Of a DNA stretch of 35,592 nt, positions 1 to 7,073 are shown piece after piece. Numbering within the stretch: position 1 is the first letter of the stretch; every line of letters begins with the position of its first letter. The DNA lies in the NCBI RefSeq assembly GCF_023630175.1, contig NZ_JALLIN010000062.1:1-35592 (forward strand), read 5' to 3'. Both the position numbers and the translations under genes were made by a program. Origin of the DNA: Streptomyces cellostaticus. Lineage in GTDB: Bacteria; Actinomycetota; Actinomycetes; Streptomycetales; Streptomycetaceae. The notes beneath the pieces are model-generated. The model searched no databases. It was not told the DNA's origin and saw nothing but the letters and a program-made list of their open reading frames with translations.

Positions 1-171
1 GCGGCCCCCCGCCCCCCCCCCCCCCGCGGGCCCCCCCACCTCGACGACCCGGACGTCCACCGGCCCGCGCCGGTCCACCGCCGCGGCCAGCCGGTCGGCC
101 AGCAGCCGGGTGGAGGAGGGGACGCCGAGTCCCGCCGAGACGACGACGAGCCTCAGGGAGTCGTTGTTCAT
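1..171 (-). CDS. NADPH-dependent FMN reductase, N-terminal fragment (cut by window edge)
   Basis: Read on the minus strand from an ATG at 171-169, the frame stays open for 57 codons to the window edge. It begins MNNDSLRLVVVSAGLGVPSS, a beta strand followed by a Ser/Thr-rich phosphate-binding loop, as in flavodoxin-fold NAD(P)H:FMN reductases. The start codon shares the bases ATGA with the stop of the upstream flavin monooxygenase, so the two are probably translationally coupled. That pairing (CE1758-type monooxygenase with CE1759-type reductase) is a known arrangement in actinobacteria. The reductase would supply reduced FMN. The last visible codons run into G-rich sequence encoding PAGGGGAGGR, which does not look like the family and may reflect poor sequence at the edge. 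Confidence 0.72.
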   Translation of the reverse strand, partial: MNNDSLRLVVVSAGLGVPSSTRLLADRLAAAVDRRGPVDVRVVEVGGPAGGGGAGGR

Positions 172-1253
172 ACGGTGGCCGCCTCCTTCGCGGTCGGCAG
201 GGCCGGGTGGACGGGCGCCTCCGGCACGTCCGCGGGGCGCCCCTTCGCGAACTCCTCGCGCAGTACCGGCACGACCTCCTCGCCCAGCAGGTCGAGCTGT
301 TCCAGGACCGTCTTCAGCGGCAGTCCCGCGTGGTCCATCAGGAAGAGCTGGCGCTGGTAGTCCCCGGCGTACTCGCGGAAGGACAGCGTCTTCTCGATCA
401 CCTGCTGCGGCGAGCCCACCGTCAGCGGGGTCTGCTCGGTGAAGTCCTCCAGCGACGGGCCGTGCCCGTACACCGGCGCGTTGTCGAAGTACGGACGGAA
501 CTCCCGTACCGCGTCCTGCGAGTTGCGGCGCATGAACACCTGGCCGCCGAGCCCGACGATCGCCTGCTCGGGAGTGCCGTGCCCGTAGTGGGCGTACCGC
601 TTCCGGTACAGCTCGACCATCCGCCTGGTGTGGTCGGCGGGCCAGAAGATGTTGTTGTGGAAGAAGCCGTCGCCGTAGTACGCGGCCTGCTCGGCGATCT
701 CCGGCGAGCGGATCGAGCCGTGCCAGACGAACGGAGGCACGCCGTCCAGGGGCCGCGGGGTGGAGGTGAACCCCTGCAGCGGGGTGCGGAACCTCCCCTC
801 CCAGTCGACGACGTCCTGGCGCCACAGCCGGTGCAGCAGGGCGTAGTTCTCGATGGCGAGGTCGATGCCCTCGCGGATGTCCTTCCCGAACCAGGGGTAC
901 ACCGGTCCGGTGTTGCCGCGCCCCGTCATCAGGTCCACGCGCCCGTCGGCCAGGTGCTGCAGCATCGCGAAGTCCTCCGCGATCTTCACCGGGTCGTTGG
1001 TGGTGATCAGGGTGGTGGAGGTGGAGAGGACGAGCCGCTCGGTGCGCGCGGCTATGTGGCCGAGCATGGTCGTCGGGGACGAGGGCACGAACGGCGGGTT
1101 GTGGTGCTCACCGGTGGCGAAGACGTCGAGCCCGACCTCCTCGGCCTTGAGCGCGATGGCGACCATGGCCTTGATCCGGTCGCGCTCGGTCGGCGTCCGC
1201 CCCGTGGTGGGGTCCGGCGTGACGTCGCCGACGGTGAAGATCCCGAACTGCAT
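168..1253 (-). CDS. LLM-class flavin-dependent monooxygenase (CE1758-like)
   Basis: A 361-residue bacterial-luciferase-fold protein. Typical family blocks are an N-terminal FGIFTVGD strand, ATGEHHNPPF near residue 50, LSTSTTLITTNDP, the flavin-binding VDLMTGRGN and a C-terminal TVGSPQQVIEKTL. It should oxidise an unknown substrate with reduced FMN and O2. I choose the ATG at 1253: GGAGG lies six bases upstream, whereas the in-frame GTG at 1259 directly abuts that ribosome binding site. The stop overlaps the start of the FMN reductase (ATGA). The MarR gene lies 95 bases upstream on the same strand with a palindrome in between, which suggests control by that regulator. The substrate cannot be told from sequence. 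Confidence 0.9.
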   Translation of the reverse strand: MQFGIFTVGDVTPDPTTGRTPTERDRIKAMVAIALKAEEVGLDVFATGEHHNPPFVPSSPTTMLGHIAARTERLVLSTSTTLITTNDPVKIAEDFAMLQHLADGRVDLMTGRGNTGPVYPWFGKDIREGIDLAIENYALLHRLWRQDVVDWEGRFRTPLQGFTSTPRPLDGVPPFVWHGSIRSPEIAEQAAYYGDGFFHNNIFWPADHTRRMVELYRKRYAHYGHGTPEQAIVGLGGQVFMRRNSQDAVREFRPYFDNAPVYGHGPSLEDFTEQTPLTVGSPQQVIEKTLSFREYAGDYQRQLFLMDHAGLPLKTVLEQLDLLGEEVVPVLREEFAKGRPADVPEAPVHPALPTAKEAATV

Positions 1254-1269
1254 GGCCACCCTCCAAGTT

Positions 1270-1283
1270 GTTGACTATTCAAC
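1270..1283. promoter_or_regulatory. Candidate MarR operator upstream of the monooxygenase
   Basis: The sequence GTTGACTATTCAAC is a perfect inverted repeat with five-base arms and a four-base centre. It lies 17-30 bases before the monooxygenase ATG, just upstream of its ribosome binding site, and downstream of the marR stop. Spacing and the TTGA/TCAA arms resemble MarR-family operators. Binding by the neighbouring MarR protein is an inference. Confidence 0.55.
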
Positions 1284-1348
1284 TACACCCCTGGAACGGT
1301 CCCCGGCCCGCCGCTATTCCCCCGCCCCTCGCGTGCCGCCCGGCCGGC

Positions 1349-1828
1349 TCAGCCGCGCCGTTCGCGCAGCCGCGCGATCTGCTCCCAGCCGAAGTCCACC
1401 GTGCGCTCCATGTGCCGCACGATCACCGCCAGCTCGGTGTCGTCCAGCTCGTCGAAGAGGGAGAACCAGTCGCCGGCCAGCGAGTCCCACAGCCGCCCGA
1501 ACTCGGCGATCCGCTCCGGCACGGTCACCACCAGCACCCGCCGCCGGTCCACCTCGTCGCGCCGCCGCACGACGTAGCCCGCCCGCTCCAGGCGGTCCAC
1601 CAGCCGGGTCGCCGACCCGGTGGTCAGCCCGGTCAGCTCCGCGACCCGCCCCGTGGTGACCGGCGCCTCCTCCAGCGCGAGGAGGTTCAGGCACTGCAGG
1701 TCGGTGGGGTGCAGTCCGATCCGGTCGGCCACGGCCTGGTTGAACAGCGCGTAGGAGGCCATGTACCGCCGGGACACCACGGACAGCTCCGCCAGCAGCC
1801 CGGACCGCCCGGTCCCCTTCCCGGCCAT
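1349..1828 (-). CDS. MarR-family transcriptional regulator
   Basis: A 159-residue winged helix-turn-helix protein. Visible blocks are a dimerisation helix (LLAELSVVSRRYMASYALFN), the HTH segment around VTTGRVAELTGLTTGSATRL with LVDRLERAGYVVRRRDEVDR as recognition helix and wing, and a C-terminal dimerisation helix. The start is the ATG at 1828, six bases after GGGGAG. An upstream extension to 1945 would be translated from a tandem repeat and looks spurious. It lies directly upstream of the flavin monooxygenase/FMN reductase pair and probably controls it in response to a small ligand or oxidant. No sensing cysteine is obvious; the only cysteine I see is in the LQCLN segment. Confidence 0.88.
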   Translation of the reverse strand: MAGKGTGRSGLLAELSVVSRRYMASYALFNQAVADRIGLHPTDLQCLNLLALEEAPVTTGRVAELTGLTTGSATRLVDRLERAGYVVRRRDEVDRRRVLVVTVPERIAEFGRLWDSLAGDWFSLFDELDDTELAVIVRHMERTVDFGWEQIARLRERRG

Positions 1829-1880
1829 GCCCCACTCCCCTTCGTCCGTGTGGTCCCGTGATCGTACGACCACGGCCCGC

Positions 1881-1920
1881 ACACCCGGACACCCGGACAC
1901 CCGGACACCCGGACACCCGC
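1881..1920. repeat. Five tandem copies of an 8-bp unit ACACCCGG
   Basis: Four exact copies of ACACCCGG are followed by one copy ending in C instead of G. They sit 53-92 bases upstream of the marR start, between it and the secreted-protein gene. An eight-base period does not keep a reading frame, so this looks like slippage-prone non-coding DNA. It could alter spacing in the marR promoter. Confidence 0.9.
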
Positions 1921-1954
1921 AGGCGAACGCCCACCGGCACCGCAAGGCCCCCCG

Positions 1955-2002
1955 GTGTCAGAAGGCGTACGGATCCCCGTGTCAGAAGGCGTACGGGTCC
2001 CC
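1955..2002. repeat. 24-bp tandem duplication at the 3' end of a secreted-protein gene
   Basis: Positions 1955-1978 and 1979-2002 are identical except for one base (A at 1973, G in the second copy). The copy at 1979-2002 holds the last codons (DPYAF) and stop of the secreted-protein gene. The other copy lies just downstream of that stop and repeats the same codons and stop. It appears to be a recent local duplication. Confidence 0.9.
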
Positions 2003-2452
2003 GGTGTCCAGGACCAGCACCCTCAGCCGGTCGTTCGTCCGGTCCTGGTCGACCGCGCCGCCGAGCCAGGCGGTGTCCACCTCCAGCGTCACCTCGGACG
2101 GCCGCCCCTGCAGCCGCACCGCCACCGTGAGCCGCTCCCCCACCTCGTCCACCCCCAGCGCGCCGATCCCGCACACCACCGTCCGCTCGTCGGTGCGCGC
2201 GCACCGGGGTGGCAGCTGCTGGGTCTGCGCCAGCGGCACCGACCAGCGCAGCAGCACGCTCGCGTCCGGCGCCGCGGCCGGCCCGTCGTTGCGCGGGGAG
2301 AGCGAGACCTCCACCCGGTCCCCGGTCATCACGGCGTTCCCGTGCAGCGACAGATCCGCCTCCGGCTCCGGAACCGCCCCGGCCGGCCCCGCCACGCCCC
2401 CGGCCACCACCAGGGCACCGCACGCACCCAGCACCCACGACCTCATCCGCAT
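1982..2452 (-). CDS. Small secreted protein, Sec signal peptide, beta-rich
   Basis: A 156-residue product. It starts MRMRSWVLGACGALVVAGG and has a clear Sec signal peptide: basic start, hydrophobic core, and a likely AGA cleavage site near residue 26 before VPEPEAD. The mature part (ADLSLHGNAVMTGDRVEVSL, then NDGP and VLLRWSVPL) alternates strand-like segments and contains two cysteines that could form a disulfide. It resembles the Ig-like DUF11/CARDB class of extracellular domains, but that is a weak inference. The start is the ATG at 2452, nine bases after GAGG. A longer frame to 2530 has no ribosome binding site and would bury the signal peptide. It is divergent from the YnfA gene. Its 3' end is duplicated. 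Confidence 0.75.
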   Translation of the reverse strand: MRMRSWVLGACGALVVAGGVAGPAGAVPEPEADLSLHGNAVMTGDRVEVSLSPRNDGPAAAPDASVLLRWSVPLAQTQQLPPRCARTDERTVVCGIGALGVDEVGERLTVAVRLQGRPSEVTLEVDTAWLGGAVDQDRTNDRLRVLVLDTGDPYAF

Positions 2453-2565
2453 GCCGTCCCACCTCACGTTCCCGTCCGTGTCCGCCGTACGGATGTATGC
2501 CACGCGAACGCCCCCGCAGGCGCCCTCCAACAGGTGACGCCGTCCCCGCGTGCGAGGCTGCCTTC

Positions 2566-2904
2566 ATGCCGGTCCTGCGCTCCGCCGCCCTGTTCGTCGC
2601 CGCCGCCCTCTGCGAGATCGGCGGTGCCTGGCTCGTCTGGCAGGGAGTGCGCGAGCACCGCGGCCCGCTCTGGATCACCGGCGGGGTCCTCGCCCTCGGC
2701 GCCTACGGGTTCGCCGCCACCCTCCAGCCGGACGCCCACTTCGGCCGCGTCCTCGCCGCCTACGGCGGGATCTTCGTGGCCGGCTCGATCCTGTGGGGCG
2801 TGGTCGCCGACGGCTACCGCCCCGACCGCTGGGACATCGCCGGCGCGCTGATCTGCCTGACCGGGACGGCGGTCATCATGTGGGCGCCCCGGAACGGCGC
2901 CTGA
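2566..2904 (+). CDS. YnfA/UPF0060-family small membrane protein
   Basis: A 112-residue integral membrane protein with four hydrophobic segments: LRSAALFVAAALCEIGGAWL, a second around GPLWITGGVLALGAYGFAA, a third around VLAAYGGIFVAGSILWGV, and a last ending ALICLTGTAVIMW. The motifs AxxCEIGGAWLVW, AYGGIFVxxSxxW and RWDIxGAxxCLxGxxxI are typical of YnfA (UPF0060), which is distantly related in topology to small multidrug-resistance transporters. Length matches the family (about 108 residues). The start ATG has GCGAGG eight bases upstream. The physiological substrate of this family is not established. It is followed after 52 bases by the SDR gene, which has its own promoter-like element. Confidence 0.9.
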   Translation: MPVLRSAALFVAAALCEIGGAWLVWQGVREHRGPLWITGGVLALGAYGFAATLQPDAHFGRVLAAYGGIFVAGSILWGVVADGYRPDRWDIAGALICLTGTAVIMWAPRNGA

Positions 2905-2913
2905 GCGCTCGCC

Positions 2914-2919
2914 TAGGCT
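2914..2919 (+). promoter_or_regulatory. Candidate -10 element for the SDR gene
   Basis: TAGGCT lies 37 bases before the SDR start, leaving room for a roughly 30-base leader that holds the AGGAG ribosome binding site. I see no good -35 hexamer, so this is tentative. Confidence 0.35.
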
Positions 2920-2956
2920 GGACCGGACCGAACCGACGCAGTCCCAGGAGCAGCCC

Positions 2957-3733
2957 ATGGCCACCGCAGCCCCGTCCGCCGCCTCCCGCATCGCCGTCGT
3001 CACCGGTGCGAGCAGCGGCATCGGCGCCGCCACGGCCCGGCAGCTCGCCCGGGCCGGATACCGCGTCGTCCTCACCGCCCGCCGCAAGGACCGCATCGAG
3101 GCGCTGGCCGAGGAGCTGAACACCGCCGGCCACTCGGCGGCCGCCTACCAGCTCGACGTCACCGACCGTGCGGCCGTCGACGAGTTCGCCACCGCCTTCC
3201 GCACGATCGGCGTCCTGGTCAACAACGCCGGCGGCGCCCTCGGCGCCGACCCGGTGGCCAGCGGCGACCCGGCCGACTGGCGCACGATGTACGAGACGAA
3301 CGTCATCGGCACCCTCAACGTCACCCAGGCGCTGCTGCCCGCGCTGGAGGCGAGCGGCGACGGCGTGGTGGTCGTGGTGTCCTCCACCGCCGGCCACGGC
3401 ACGTACGAGGGCGGCGCGGGCTACGTCGCCGCCAAGCACGGCGCCCACGTCCTCGCCGAGACCCTCCGCCTGGAGATCGTCGGCAAGCCGGTCCGCGTCG
3501 TGGAGATCGCGCCCGGCATGGTGAAGACCGAGGAGTTCGCCCTGACCCGCTTCGGCGGCGACACCGACCGGGCGGCGAAGGTCTACGAGGGCGTGGCCGA
3601 ACCCCTCACCGCCGACGACGTGGCGGAGACCATCGCCTGGACGGTCACCCGCCCCCGCCACGTCAACGTCGACCTCCTGGTGCTGCGACCGCGCGCCCAG
3701 GCGTCCAACACCAAGGTGCACCGGGAGTCGTGA
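2957..3733 (+). CDS. Short-chain dehydrogenase/reductase (SDR), classical type
   Basis: A 258-residue Rossmann-fold oxidoreductase. Residues 15-22 carry the cofactor loop TGASSGIG, ARRKDR follows the second strand (a basic pair favouring NADPH), NNAG is at 89-92, and the catalytic Ser (SS, 142-143), Tyr156 and Lys160 (YVAAK) are in place. PGMVKTE follows the active site, as in the YdfG-like hydroxyacid dehydrogenase subgroup. The ATG has AGGAG six bases upstream. The stop overlaps the next start (TGATG), so it is co-translated with a small membrane protein. The substrate is unknown; the best guess is a small 3-hydroxy acid or aldehyde. Confidence 0.92.
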   Translation: MATAAPSAASRIAVVTGASSGIGAATARQLARAGYRVVLTARRKDRIEALAEELNTAGHSAAAYQLDVTDRAAVDEFATAFRTIGVLVNNAGGALGADPVASGDPADWRTMYETNVIGTLNVTQALLPALEASGDGVVVVVSSTAGHGTYEGGAGYVAAKHGAHVLAETLRLEIVGKPVRVVEIAPGMVKTEEFALTRFGGDTDRAAKVYEGVAEPLTADDVAETIAWTVTRPRHVNVDLLVLRPRAQASNTKVHRES

Positions 3734-3879
3734 TGCCCGACGAGGACCCGCTGGAGAAGCGCCGGCTGGCCGAGGAGACGAGGAACGAACGCCAGGTCTG
3801 GTACTTCCTCGCCTACTTCCTCTTCGGCATCCACTTCGTGGCGTTCGTGATGATCTACGCCGTGCGCCACGCGAAGTAG
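3733..3879 (+). CDS. 48-residue single-span membrane microprotein, coupled to the SDR gene
   Basis: The reading frame opens at an ATG overlapping the SDR stop (TGATG) and runs 48 codons to a TAG. The first 21 residues are highly charged (MPDEDPLEKRRLAEE, then TRNERQ). They are followed by one aromatic hydrophobic span (VWYFLAYFLFGIHFVAFVMI, residues 22-41) and a short basic tail ending VRHAK. The expected topology is an N-terminal cytoplasmic domain with one membrane helix. I recall similar small Streptomyces proteins (possibly the DUF6126 family) but cannot confirm it. Third-position GC is high, supporting coding. The function is unknown; the overlap suggests it is made together with the SDR enzyme and may tether or accompany it. 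Confidence 0.72.
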   Translation: MPDEDPLEKRRLAEETRNERQVWYFLAYFLFGIHFVAFVMIYAVRHAK

Positions 3880-4033
3880 CCCGCGCCCGCCCTCCTCCCC
3901 GCACGGTTCCGCCGTTCGGACGCGGCCGGCTGGCCCACACCCGTCCCCCGCGATGTCGTGGTCCGGACGGCCGCGGGCGCGCGGAGTCCGTCGCGTGAGC
4001 GGCACCGGACGCCCGGCCGCGAAGGGAGACGCC

Positions 4034-5656
4034 ATGGACATGGCCGGGGTCATACCGGGGCGCGGGCACTGGACCGCGGTCGTCGCGGTGATGGTCGCCT
4101 GTACGACGGTCCTGACCGGAACGGAGCGCGCGGCGGCGGGCGGACCACCCGCCCCCACGGCACCCGTCCCGCGCCTGGACTGGCGCCCCTGCGTCCCCGG
4201 CGGGCCGTTCGACTGCGCGGAGGCGACGGTGCCGCTGGACCACGCCGACCCCGGCGGCCGCACCGTCGAACTCGCCGTCGTCCGGCACCGGGCCACCGGC
4301 CCAGGACGGCGGGTCGGCACCCTGTTCTTCAACCCCGGCGGACCCGGCGGACCCGGCACCGTGCAGATGCCGCAGATCTACGGGCTGTTCCCGCGCGAGG
4401 TGCGCGAGCGGTTCGACATCGTGAGCTGGGACCCGCGCGGCGTGGGCAGCAGCACCGCCGTCGACTGCTTCGCCACCCGGCAGGAGGCCACCGCGTGGGC
4501 GGAGAGCAGACCCGCCGGCGTCCCGGTCGGCGCACGGCAGCGGGCGGACACCTTCACCGCCTACCGCGACCTGGCCCGGCGCTGCGCGCGGCGCGACCCC
4601 GAACTGCTGCGCCATGTGTCCACCGCGGACTCCGCCCGCGACCTCGACCTGCTCCGCCAGGCGGTGGGCGAGCCGCGGCTGACCTACCTCGGCATCTCCT
4701 ACGGCACGTTCCTGGGCGCCACCTACGCCAACCTCTTCCCCGGCAAGGTCCGCGCCATGACGCTCGACAGCAACGTGGACGCGCGGGCGTACGCGGACGG
4801 CGCCCTCGGCGACGCCCCGCTCACGACGTTCCTGCGGCTCGGTTCCGACCGCGCCGCGGCGGCGGTGCTGGAGCGGTTCCTCACCCTGTGCGGGAGCACC
4901 AGCACCACCCGCTGCGCCTTCTCGGCCGGCGGCGCCCGGGCCACCCGGGCGAAGTTCGACGAGCTGATGCGCCGGCTGCGGACGCACCCCGTGGGCGACT
5001 GGACCTACGGCCGTACCGCCGCGCGGGTGGTGAACGGCCTCTACGTCGTCGATCCCGGGTGGACCGACGTCGCCCGCGCCCTGCAGCGCCTCTGGCGGGG
5101 CCGCACCCCGGAGCCGGCCCCGCGCCCGGCCGCGCCACCGGTCCCGCACCCGGATCCGTACCTGGGCGACGAGCAGGCCGCCGCGGTGCTCTGCGCAGAG
5201 AGCCCCGACCCGCGCGACCCCGGCGCCTACCCAGGGCTGGAGGAGCGGGCGGCGGCCCGGGCGGGCGACGCCGGACGGGTCTGGACCTGGGCCACCGCCG
5301 CCTGCACGTCCTGGCCGGCCGTCGCGGCCGACCGCTACAGCGGCCCCTGGAACCACCCGACGGCCCCGCTGCTGCTGGTCGGCACCCGCTACGACCCCGC
5401 CACCCCCTACGCGGGCGCGCGGGCCCTGGCCGGCGAACTGGCCGACGCCCGGCTGCTCACCCTGGACGGCTACGGCCACACCGCGCTGGTGAACCCCAGC
5501 GCGTGCGTCGCCGCGTACGAGAGCCGCTACCTGATCGACGGCACCCTCCCCCCGCCCGGCACCACCTGCCACCAGGACACGGCACCGTTCCCCGCCCCCA
5601 CCCCGACCGGTGCTGTCGCCACCGGCGGCGGAGCCCTGGCCCGCACCCGCTCCTGA
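4034..5656 (+). CDS. Secreted alpha/beta hydrolase, tripeptidyl aminopeptidase-like (S33, TAP-like C-terminus)
   Basis: A 540-residue exported hydrolase. A signal peptide covers about residues 1-37 (MDMAGVIPGRGHWTAVVAVM, then ACTTVLTG...RAAAG). The alpha/beta hydrolase fold shows an oxyanion-type FFNPGGPGGPG near residue 100, DPRGVGSS, and the nucleophile elbow GISYG with Ser222. Near the C-terminus are the acidic residue in GTRYDPATPY and the histidine in DGYGHTALVNPS, the usual TAP-like C-terminal segment. This is the Streptomyces tripeptidyl/prolyl aminopeptidase-like group, which releases peptides outside the cell. The start ATG has GAAGGGAG five bases upstream. It converges on rtcB with only seven bases between stops and no visible terminator, so antisense read-through is possible. 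Confidence 0.9.
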   Translation: MDMAGVIPGRGHWTAVVAVMVACTTVLTGTERAAAGGPPAPTAPVPRLDWRPCVPGGPFDCAEATVPLDHADPGGRTVELAVVRHRATGPGRRVGTLFFNPGGPGGPGTVQMPQIYGLFPREVRERFDIVSWDPRGVGSSTAVDCFATRQEATAWAESRPAGVPVGARQRADTFTAYRDLARRCARRDPELLRHVSTADSARDLDLLRQAVGEPRLTYLGISYGTFLGATYANLFPGKVRAMTLDSNVDARAYADGALGDAPLTTFLRLGSDRAAAAVLERFLTLCGSTSTTRCAFSAGGARATRAKFDELMRRLRTHPVGDWTYGRTAARVVNGLYVVDPGWTDVARALQRLWRGRTPEPAPRPAAPPVPHPDPYLGDEQAAAVLCAESPDPRDPGAYPGLEERAAARAGDAGRVWTWATAACTSWPAVAADRYSGPWNHPTAPLLLVGTRYDPATPYAGARALAGELADARLLTLDGYGHTALVNPSACVAAYESRYLIDGTLPPPGTTCHQDTAPFPAPTPTGAVATGGGALARTRS

Positions 5657-5663
5657 GCGGGCG

Positions 5664-6857
5664 TCAGCCCTTCACGCAGACCACCTGCTTCAGCTTGGCC
5701 ACGACCTCGACGAGGTCCCGCTGCTGGTCGATGACCTGGTCGATCGACTTGTAGGCCCCCGGGATCTCGTCGACCACGCCGGAGTCCTTGCGGCACTCCA
5801 CACCGCGGGTCTGGTCCTCCAGGTCCTGGGTGGAGAACCGGCGCTTGGCCGCGTTGCGGCTCATCCGCCGGCCCGCGCCGTGCGAGGCGGAGTTGAAGGA
5901 CCGGTCGTTGCCGAGGCCCCTCACGATGTAGGAACCGGTGCCCATCGAGCCCGGGATGATCCCGTACTCGCCCGAGCCGGCCCGGATCGCTCCCTTGCGG
6001 GTGACCAGCAGGTCCATGCCCTCGTACCGCTCCTCCGCCACGTAGTTGTGGTGGCAGGAGATCTCCGGTTCGAAGGCCGGCTTCGCCTTCTTGAACTCCT
6101 TGCGGACCACGTCCTTCAGGAGCGCCATCATCAGCGTGCGGTTGTACTTCGCGTACTCCTGCGCCCAGAACAGGTCGTTGCGGTAGGCCGCCATCTGCGG
6201 GGTGTCCGAGACGAAGACGGCAAGGTCGCGGTCGACCAGGCCCTGGTTGTGCGGGAGCCGCTGGGCCACGCCGATGTGGTGCTCGGCGAGTTCCTTGCCG
6301 ATGTTGCGGGAGCCGGAGTGCAGCATCAGCCAGACGGCGCCGGTGGTGTCGGTGCAGACTTCGACGAAATGATTTCCGCCGCCCAGGGTGCCCATCTGCT
6401 TCACGGCCCGCTCCTCGCGGAAGTGCACCGCCTCGGCGACCGTGCCGAACCGCTTCCAGAAGTCGTCCCAGCCCGACGTGGACAGCCCGTGGAACCGGCC
6501 GGGTTCGGTGGGATCGTCGTGCATCCCCCGCCCGACCGGAATCGCCTGCTCGATCTTGGACCGCAGCCGGGACAGGTCGCCCGGCAGGTCGTTCGCGGTC
6601 AGCGAGGTCCGGACCGCCGACATGCCGCAGCCGATGTCCACGCCCACCGCGGCCGGGCAGACCGCGCCCCGCATCGCGATGACCGAGCCGACGGTCGCAC
6701 CCTTGCCGTAGTGGACGTCCGGCATCACGGCCAGGCCCTTGATCCACGGCAGGGTGGCGACGTTCTGGAGCTGGCGCATGGCCACGTCCTCCACCGTCGC
6801 CGGGTCGGTCCACATCCGGATCGGCACCTGCGCGCCCGGCATCTCCACGTACGACAT
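5664..6857 (-). CDS. rtcB: RtcB-family RNA-splicing ligase
   Basis: A 397-residue RtcB, full length for the family. Conserved metal and nucleotide sites are visible: MPDVHYGKG (45-53), VGVDIGCGM with Asp74 and Cys77 as manganese ligands, GTLGGGNHFVEV near residue 155, LMLHSGSRNIGK, and SHGAGRRMSR with His326 as the residue that would be guanylylated. RtcB joins RNA 2',3'-cyclic phosphate or 3'-phosphate ends to 5'-OH ends using GTP and Mn2+. No archease, RtcA or RtcR gene is nearby, so it stands alone. The ATG at 6857 is preceded by GAGG at five bases and by an unusually U-rich leader. It ends seven bases from a convergent gene. Confidence 0.95.
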   Translation of the reverse strand: MSYVEMPGAQVPIRMWTDPATVEDVAMRQLQNVATLPWIKGLAVMPDVHYGKGATVGSVIAMRGAVCPAAVGVDIGCGMSAVRTSLTANDLPGDLSRLRSKIEQAIPVGRGMHDDPTEPGRFHGLSTSGWDDFWKRFGTVAEAVHFREERAVKQMGTLGGGNHFVEVCTDTTGAVWLMLHSGSRNIGKELAEHHIGVAQRLPHNQGLVDRDLAVFVSDTPQMAAYRNDLFWAQEYAKYNRTLMMALLKDVVRKEFKKAKPAFEPEISCHHNYVAEERYEGMDLLVTRKGAIRAGSGEYGIIPGSMGTGSYIVRGLGNDRSFNSASHGAGRRMSRNAAKRRFSTQDLEDQTRGVECRKDSGVVDEIPGAYKSIDQVIDQQRDLVEVVAKLKQVVCVKG

Positions 6858-6875
6858 GAGTTCCTCATTCCCCCG

Positions 6876-6920
6876 GAAACAACAACAAAAGACTCAAAAG
6901 AAGCAAAACGCAAATGCGGC
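6876..6920 (-). promoter_or_regulatory. U-rich leader/promoter region of rtcB
   Basis: On the coding (minus) strand this stretch is almost all T with scattered G and C, including TTTGTTGTTGTTT and GCGTTTTGCTTCTTTTGAG. It is a marked AT-rich island in DNA of over 70% GC. The remaining gap to the lipoprotein start at 7074 shows ACATTGTCT but no clear paired promoter hexamers. It may be the rtcB promoter plus an unstructured 5' leader. I cannot assign a sigma factor or a known riboregulator. Confidence 0.45.
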
Positions 6921-7073
6921 GACAAGGTCTGGGAAAAGGGACAGGGGACCGTCGTTCACGGCAGTGCGTGCGGTACACATTGTCTCCAGGGAGCGCCCCG
7001 CAGCGGCAAGCGATTAACCCGTGGGCACCCCGGACCACCCGAGCGAGCAGAGACCGTCGAGAGGAGCCCGACC

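Noticed and set aside
207..1274. Long plus-strand frames opposite the flavin monooxygenase, and similar frames opposite most genes
   Set aside because: They are antisense shadows produced by the high-GC codon bias. Their translations are Arg/Pro/Ala-rich with no recognisable domain, while the opposite strand encodes clear families.
1829..1945. N-terminal extension of the MarR protein (about 39 residues)
   Set aside because: It would be translated largely from the ACACCCGG repeat and has no ribosome binding site, whereas the ATG at 1828 has GGGGAG at six bases.
2876..5572. 898-codon minus-strand open frame
   Set aside because: It covers the SDR, microprotein and hydrolase genes on the other strand and has the composition of a shadow frame.
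6858..7073. tRNA or known riboswitch upstream of rtcB
   Set aside because: No cloverleaf or T-loop sequence (GGTTCNANTCC-like) was found on either strand, and the T-rich tract does not fold into a known riboswitch pattern by eye.
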